Assembly: GCA_035455745.1 (NCBI GenBank)
Contig: DATIEP010000090.1
Span: 25,929 to 89,928 of the forward strand
Length of the DNA: 64,000 bases
Direction of reading: 5' to 3'
From: JADGGM01 sp027307005
Lineage (GTDB): Bacteria > Gemmatimonadota > Gemmatimonadetes > Gemmatimonadales > Gemmatimonadaceae
Part shown: positions 60,610 through 64,000 of the stretch, piece after piece
Position numbering within the stretch: the stretch's first letter is position 1
How the letters are laid out: every line of letters starts with the position of its first letter
Translations under genes and position numbers: made by a program
The notes under the pieces: generated by a model
The model's input: only the letters and a program-made list of their open reading frames with translations
Databases searched by the model: none
Told to the model about the DNA's origin: nothing

Positions 60610-61464
60610 ATGAACCCGATTTCCCGTGTGGTGTGTTTCGGCGCGGCCGCATGCATCGCTGGCCTCGCGGCCTGCAGCAGCGAAGGCGCGACGTCGCCGT
60701 CCGGCCTCGTGCCCGATGCGTCGATCGACAGCGGCGTCGCGAACGACGTGGGCGATGCCATGGCGACTTCCGTCGACCTCATGACCGACGACGAACAATC
60801 GGATGGCGTGAACGGCGCGTTGGGCGTTCCTGCGCCGGGCCTTACGCTGGACGTGAACCGCAGCGTGAGCACCGATTGCAGCGGTCCCGATGGACAGGGA
60901 TGGTTCACCTGCACCAGCACGTGGCGCGGCTTGAGCCTAACGAATCGCAAGCGCTTCTGGGACGGCACGACGGTCGCGCTCGGCTTCACCACGGCCACCG
61001 ACTCGGTGAACCACACCCACCAGCTCGCGGGATCGTATACGCAAGGATGGTTTCCCTTCCGCACGGTCTGGGTGAACCGCAACGACACCGCCAATCTGAG
61101 CATCGACCGCTCGAGCACGCCGGTGACGCACATCTGGAACAGAGTCGGCGTCCGGCAGGACAGCACGATGTTCGTTGGGCAGAACGTCACGCGTCACTGG
61201 CATTATCTCTCCTACGACACGGCGACGAACGTGACCTTCGACATGCCGCGCTCGCAGAACATCTGGCCGGCGAGCGGAACGATCGTGCACAACGTGACCG
61301 TGCATTTCGAAGCCGACCGCGCCACGCGCACCCAGACCCGCACGGTGACGCGGCGCGCCGAGATCACCTTCAACGGCACCCAGGACGTCACGCTGGTGGT
61401 TGGCGGACTCACCTGCACGCTCGATCTCGAGACGCACCAGGTGAGCGGCTGTCAGGGGTCGTGA
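60610..61464 (+). CDS. Lipoprotein of unknown function
   Basis: 284 residues. GAGGAG lies five bases upstream of the ATG. Lipobox IAGLAACSS (Cys near residue 22). After a short acidic linker (DEQSDGVNGAL) the mature domain is beta-rich and unusually rich in Thr, Asn and His (NHTHQLAGSY, VTRHWHYLSYDTATNVTFDM) with two Cys pairs (TDCSG/FTCTS and LTCTLD/SGCQG) that probably form disulfides. No family recognised. Its 3' end overlaps the convergent lasso-B2-like gene by 13 bases. Confidence 0.8.
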   Translation: MNPISRVVCFGAAACIAGLAACSSEGATSPSGLVPDASIDSGVANDVGDAMATSVDLMTDDEQSDGVNGALGVPAPGLTLDVNRSVSTDCSGPDGQGWFTCTSTWRGLSLTNRKRFWDGTTVALGFTTATDSVNHTHQLAGSYTQGWFPFRTVWVNRNDTANLSIDRSSTPVTHIWNRVGVRQDSTMFVGQNVTRHWHYLSYDTATNVTFDMPRSQNIWPASGTIVHNVTVHFEADRATRTQTRTVTRRAEITFNGTQDVTLVVGGLTCTLDLETHQVSGCQGS

Positions 61465-61865
61465 GACTCTAGATCTGACGGCGTGCGCAGCGCGCGATAG
61501 CTGCGCACGTCGCCGTGCTCGAGGAACGGATCCTCTCCGTCGCACTTGACCCACGCATGCGCCTCGAGCTCGCCGCCGGCACGACGGCGCGCGCCGAGTA
61601 CGACGTCGGCGTCGCGTCCGTCGCGGCGAAGCAGGACGGCCAGCACGGTTGCCCGCCGCAGACACGTGTAATGCCACACCGAAGGCGCCCGCATCAACAA
61701 TCGATCGACGTGGTGCGCGATGCGGCCCGGTGCGATGGCGTCACCGCGGCGCCTCGGGACTCGCTTCAACCAGCGCAATACGGTCGAGGCCGGTAAGACC
61801 TCGAGTGCGCACGGGACGACGGCGCAGGCGACCACGATCTCGACCTTCCGACCGAATCGCAGCAC
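61452..61865 (-). CDS. Lasso peptide B2-like (Transglut_core3) cysteine peptidase, orphan
   Basis: 137 residues from GTG at 61865. The second half matches the B2 leader-peptidase pattern of lasso peptide systems: PSVWHYTCLRRATVLAVLLR (nucleophile Cys), DADVVLGARRRAGGELEAHA, then WVKCDGEDPFLEHGDV, giving the Cys-His-Asp triad order. The N-terminal half is helical (VEIVVACAVVPCALEVLPAS). Full length for the family. No precursor peptide, PqqD-like B1 or asparagine-synthase-like C protein is in the window. A 41-codon open frame ending 3 bases upstream (61994-61869) is a weak peptide candidate. Confidence 0.72.
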   Translation of the reverse strand: MLRFGRKVEIVVACAVVPCALEVLPASTVLRWLKRVPRRRGDAIAPGRIAHHVDRLLMRAPSVWHYTCLRRATVLAVLLRRDGRDADVVLGARRRAGGELEAHAWVKCDGEDPFLEHGDVRSYRALRTPSDLESHDP

Positions 61866-62068
61866 GCGTCAGTCCGGGGTGAGAGAATCGGCGCGATACA
61901 TCCGTTTTACGTACGTGGTCGACGATGGATAACCGACGGTTCCATAGCTGAGCCCGCTGGGCGCCGTCCGTTGAGCGGTGTGGCGCACCGCCACCGCGAT
62001 TGCTACTGTCGGAGCAGCGATCCCAAGACGCACGCCCCCCCTTTTCACCCTCGATGGAGAGTCCGCTG

Positions 62069-62770
62069 ATGGCACACCGCTTCACGCGCACGCCGCTCGC
62101 TGCCATGGCGGCCGCGGTTCTGGCCGCCGCTCCGTTAGGCGCCCAATGGCAAGGCGTGGTGACGTATCAGAATCAACAGAACATGGAGGGCGAGAACGCT
62201 CCCAGCCAGATGCAGTACATGCAAGGCGCCGGCGGCATGGCCAAGATGGTGGTGCAGGACAAGGAGAGCGGCTCGATGAGCGTCATTTACAACAAGAGCC
62301 AGAACACGGCAACGATCATCATGGACACGCAACAGATGTACATGACGATGCCGCTCGACAAGATGCAGGCGCAATCACAGAAGGCGCTCAACAAGATGAA
62401 GATCACCGACACCGGCAAGACCGAGGTGATCGCCGGACACACGTGCACCGTGTATCATGCCGTCGACCCGGACGACCAGAGCGAATCCGACGCGTGCATC
62501 GCGACCGACATGGGCAACTTCATGCTCCTCGACGCGCCCGGACGGGGAGAGCACGCCAGCCAGGGTTCCAAGATGTTTTCGATCATGAAGAACATGCTCG
62601 GCTCCAAGGCCGGCATGTTCCCGCTCAAGGTGACGACGACAAAAAACGGCAAGACGGAGGGGGTGTTCGTCGCGACGAGCATCAAGGCCCAGACGTTGCC
62701 GGCCTCCGAGTTCGCGCCGCCGGCGGGCTACAAGGCGATGGGCGGGCCGGGCATGGGCGGACCGAACTGA
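62069..62770 (+). CDS. Secreted DUF4412-type protein
   Basis: 233 residues from the ATG at 62069 (GGAGAG at about 9 bases upstream). Signal peptide ending PLGAQ. The mature domain has the DUF4412 layout: WQGVVTYQNQQNMEGENAPS, TATIIMDTQQMYMTMPLD (Met-rich), GKTEVIAGHTCTVYHAVDPD, then LPASEFAPPAGYKAMGGPG at the end, the common 'ppeGf' finish. Function of the domain is unknown. The very high Met content in the first half is notable and could bind metal (guess). Convergent with the sulfocyanin-like gene. Confidence 0.88.
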   Translation: MAHRFTRTPLAAMAAAVLAAAPLGAQWQGVVTYQNQQNMEGENAPSQMQYMQGAGGMAKMVVQDKESGSMSVIYNKSQNTATIIMDTQQMYMTMPLDKMQAQSQKALNKMKITDTGKTEVIAGHTCTVYHAVDPDDQSESDACIATDMGNFMLLDAPGRGEHASQGSKMFSIMKNMLGSKAGMFPLKVTTTKNGKTEGVFVATSIKAQTLPASEFAPPAGYKAMGGPGMGGPN

Positions 62771-62796
62771 TTCGCATCGAGAACCGCCCGCACGAT

Positions 62797-62824
62797 ACGC
62801 CGGGGAGTCTTCCCCGGCGTTCTT
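62797..62824. terminator. Bidirectional intrinsic terminator
   Basis: ACGCCGGGGA and TCCCCGGCGT form a perfect 10-bp stem with loop GTCT, followed by TTCTT. It lies 27 bases after the DUF4412 gene and before the end of the convergent sulfocyanin-like gene (62856), so it can serve both. A GTTAGGC copy lies 24 bases to the right (62848). Confidence 0.75.
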
Positions 62825-62855
62825 GCATCCGTGACGCGAGTGCTTCCGTTAGGCG

Positions 62856-63407
62856 TCAGCGCGCGTACGACGGTGCTTTCGCATCGGCCGACACGACGAA
62901 CTTGATGTACATGCCGCTCGGCCCGTGTCCGGGCACGCCGCAGACGATCAGATAGTTGCCCGCCGGCTGCGCCGTGAAATCCATGGTGTCGGTCCCATCG
63001 GTCGGGATCCCCGCCGTCAGGTCCTTGGTGTAGGCGCGCGCGATGGCCGGATTGTCCGGCTGCATGGGCAGCGGCATGTGGTCGGGCAGCAGGATCGCGG
63101 AGTGCGGGATGGCATCCTTGTTCTGAAAATCGATGTGCACGGCCCAGCCCAACGGAACGGTGATGGTCTGGTTGCCGCGCGAACCGCCGTTGAAGTTCAT
63201 CCCGCCGTTCTGGCTGCCGTAGGCCGCGTACAGGCGAATGCTCACTTTTTTGGCCGCGGCCTCCACGGTCATGAACGTCGTCGTATCGCGAACGGGCGAG
63301 CCCGCATCGCGATGCTGCGCAAGGTGCACCGCGGCGCGGCGCGCCGCCGGGATCGTTAGGCACACACCAAGGGCCGCAACCGCCGCCATCCGTCCAAACC
63401 CGATCAT
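62856..63407 (-). CDS. Sulfocyanin-like blue copper protein
   Basis: 183 residues from the ATG at 63407, with GGAG about 8 bases upstream. After a signal/anchor helix (MAAVAALGVCLTIPAA), the domain reads VSIRLYAAYGSQNGGMNFNG, typical of the sulfocyanin (SoxE) family, followed by IPHSAILLP (first copper His), and GNYLIVCGVPGHGPSGMYIK, which gives the Cys, His and Met ligands. Likely a membrane-associated electron carrier to a terminal oxidase, none of which is in the window. Better known from archaea; bacterial homologues exist. Confidence 0.85.
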   Translation of the reverse strand: MIGFGRMAAVAALGVCLTIPAARRAAVHLAQHRDAGSPVRDTTTFMTVEAAAKKVSIRLYAAYGSQNGGMNFNGGSRGNQTITVPLGWAVHIDFQNKDAIPHSAILLPDHMPLPMQPDNPAIARAYTKDLTAGIPTDGTDTMDFTAQPAGNYLIVCGVPGHGPSGMYIKFVVSADAKAPSYAR

Positions 63408-63519
63408 GCTCCGCTCTCCGCTCGAGTAGCCTGATTGTCCCATCTCGGCGCACCACAGGGGCGCCAACGCAATCTATCTCTTCTGCTACCCCGAACGAGC
63501 GAACGCCGGTCAGGCCTGC

Positions 63520-64000
63520 TCAGCGCGGCGGGTCGACCTTCTTGAGGGAGTCGAGCGCGTGGGTCAGCGAGTCGACGTGTCGTTTGCGCGCTTCGATCTC
63601 GTTGCGGATCTCCCGCAACTCTTGCAACACGTGGGCGTTGGACGCGGCGCTCGTATCGCGGGCGGTGGCGGCGGGCGTCGCGGCGCTCGCTGCCGGCGGC
63701 ACAACAGGGGGAGCGGCCGGGGGCTGCGTCACCGGCTGCGCAGCAGGTGGCGCGGCCACCGGGGCCGACCGGCTCGCGGCGTCCGGCGCGGCCCCGGCCG
63801 GCGTTGCGTTAGGCGGCTGCCGGTGCGGCTGTTGGGCCACGAGCGTGGCGCGCGAGCGCGCCGGCACGGCGCGCTCGCGTGCGGGGTGGGCCGCCGCGGT
63901 CGTCGGACGCGCCGGCTTGGGCGGCTCCGGTGCATGCGTGCTCTCCGGCGCAGGCGGCGGCGCCGAAGCAACACGCACGGCGGGCTGCTTCGGCGCCGCC
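63520..64000 (-). CDS. Pro/Ala-rich protein with C-terminal coiled coil, 5' end outside the window
   Basis: Open on the minus strand from the right edge to a TGA at 63520; only the last 160 residues are visible. Most is Pro/Ala/Thr-rich low complexity, followed by a short coiled coil (NAHVLQELREIRNEIEARKR, then HVDSLTHALDSLKKVDPPR). A GTG at 63978 could start a shorter protein, but the frame stays open to the edge. It looks like the tail of a larger envelope or scaffold protein; function unknown. Confidence 0.6.
   Translation of the reverse strand, partial: AAPKQPAVRVASAPPPAPESTHAPEPPKPARPTTAAAHPARERAVPARSRATLVAQQPHRQPPNATPAGAAPDAASRSAPVAAPPAAQPVTQPPAAPPVVPPAASAATPAATARDTSAASNAHVLQELREIRNEIEARKRHVDSLTHALDSLKKVDPPR

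Larger units (their letters stand above)
299..63814. repeat. Dispersed highly iterated heptamer GTTAGGC / GCCTAAC
   Basis: By hand count the exact heptamer occurs about 85 times, 42 as GTTAGGC and 43 as GCCTAAC on the given strand; first copy 299-305, last 63808-63814. The usual flanks are C before and G after (CGTTAGGCG). Copies lie in coding sequence in several readings: Leu-Gly (23055), Pro-Asn (22689), Val-Arg (35611), Leu-Thr (26369), and in stop codons (3295, 36988, 44484). A direct pair sits at 3295-3308 between convergent genes. The spread over frames points to a DNA-level signal rather than a protein motif. Near variants (ACTAAC, TCTAAC, GTTGGGC) also recur. Function unknown. Confidence 0.8.

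Noticed and set aside
61869..61994. A 41-codon frame just upstream of the lasso-B2-like gene as a RiPP precursor
   Set aside because: It lacks lasso precursor hallmarks, has no good ribosome site, and lies in the short divergent promoter region; kept only as a hypothesis in the findings.
1..64000. tRNA, rRNA, CRISPR arrays, insertion sequences or prophage genes
   Set aside because: I looked for T-loop motifs, repeated spacers, transposase or integrase signatures and phage structural proteins and found none.

Overview
This window is GC-rich, densely packed bacterial chromosome. The gene content (repeated MacB/ADOP-type permeases with PadR regulators, bshB1, mglA/mglB, tryptophan 2,3-dioxygenase plus kynurenine formamidase, cupredoxins and many lipoproteins) suggests a Gemmatimonadota member, with Acidobacteriota as the alternative. 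This is inference from gene content; there is no rRNA in the window. I saw no rRNA, tRNA, CRISPR, insertion sequence or prophage.

Layout. 0-18 kb: a partial acyltransferase; a hybrid CHASE3/PAS histidine kinase; an orphan ADOP permease; a minus-strand run of Nudix hydrolase, an unknown lipoprotein, a double AsnC-like (siroheme-decarboxylase-like) protein, DUF445 and an outer-membrane-type protein; a LytS/LytR pair; and a very large NtrY-like kinase. 18-33 kb: a creatininase-family hydrolase and a secreted protein; a tripartite efflux operon (TolC, adaptor, ATPase, three permeases); a PadR-ADOP module; a TonB-plug-like lipoprotein; and a second permease pair without an ATPase. 33-41 kb: lipoproteins and a plastocyanin-like protein, an overlapping bshB1-kynA-kynB operon, a VOC/AraC divergent pair, and iscS-mnmA. 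41-52 kb (minus strand): dnaJ, grpE, cinA, pgsA, mglA, mglB, a small membrane protein, recR, ybaB, a PadR-ADOP module, dnaX and the SRP RNA. 52-64 kb: ltaE, YihY, YtxH, an NtrC-family regulator, a degenerate kinase, a class II aldolase, an MBL hydrolase and pyruvate kinase on the minus strand; then secreted proteins, an orphan lasso-B2-like protein, a sulfocyanin-like protein and a partial gene at the right edge.

How genes work together. Many operons use 1-4 base stop/start overlaps (lytS/lytR, bshB1/kynA/kynB, iscS/mnmA, permease pairs, recR/ORF91, pyk/MBL hydrolase, aldolase/kinase-like gene), so translational coupling is common. Both PadR genes sit just upstream of an ADOP permease and are preceded by perfect inverted repeats that look like autoregulatory operators.

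The strongest unexplained signal is not a gene. The heptamer GTTAGGC (either strand) occurs about 85 times by hand count, in every reading frame, at several stop codons and next to terminator hairpins. Its density of about 1.3 per kb resembles known highly iterated genomic motifs such as DNA uptake sequences. Other points worth a second look are a PadR-ADOP module inside the SRP RNA-dnaX-ybaB-recR block, a ChpT/Spo0B-like degenerate kinase whose only plausible start is ATA, and an orphan lasso B2-like peptidase.
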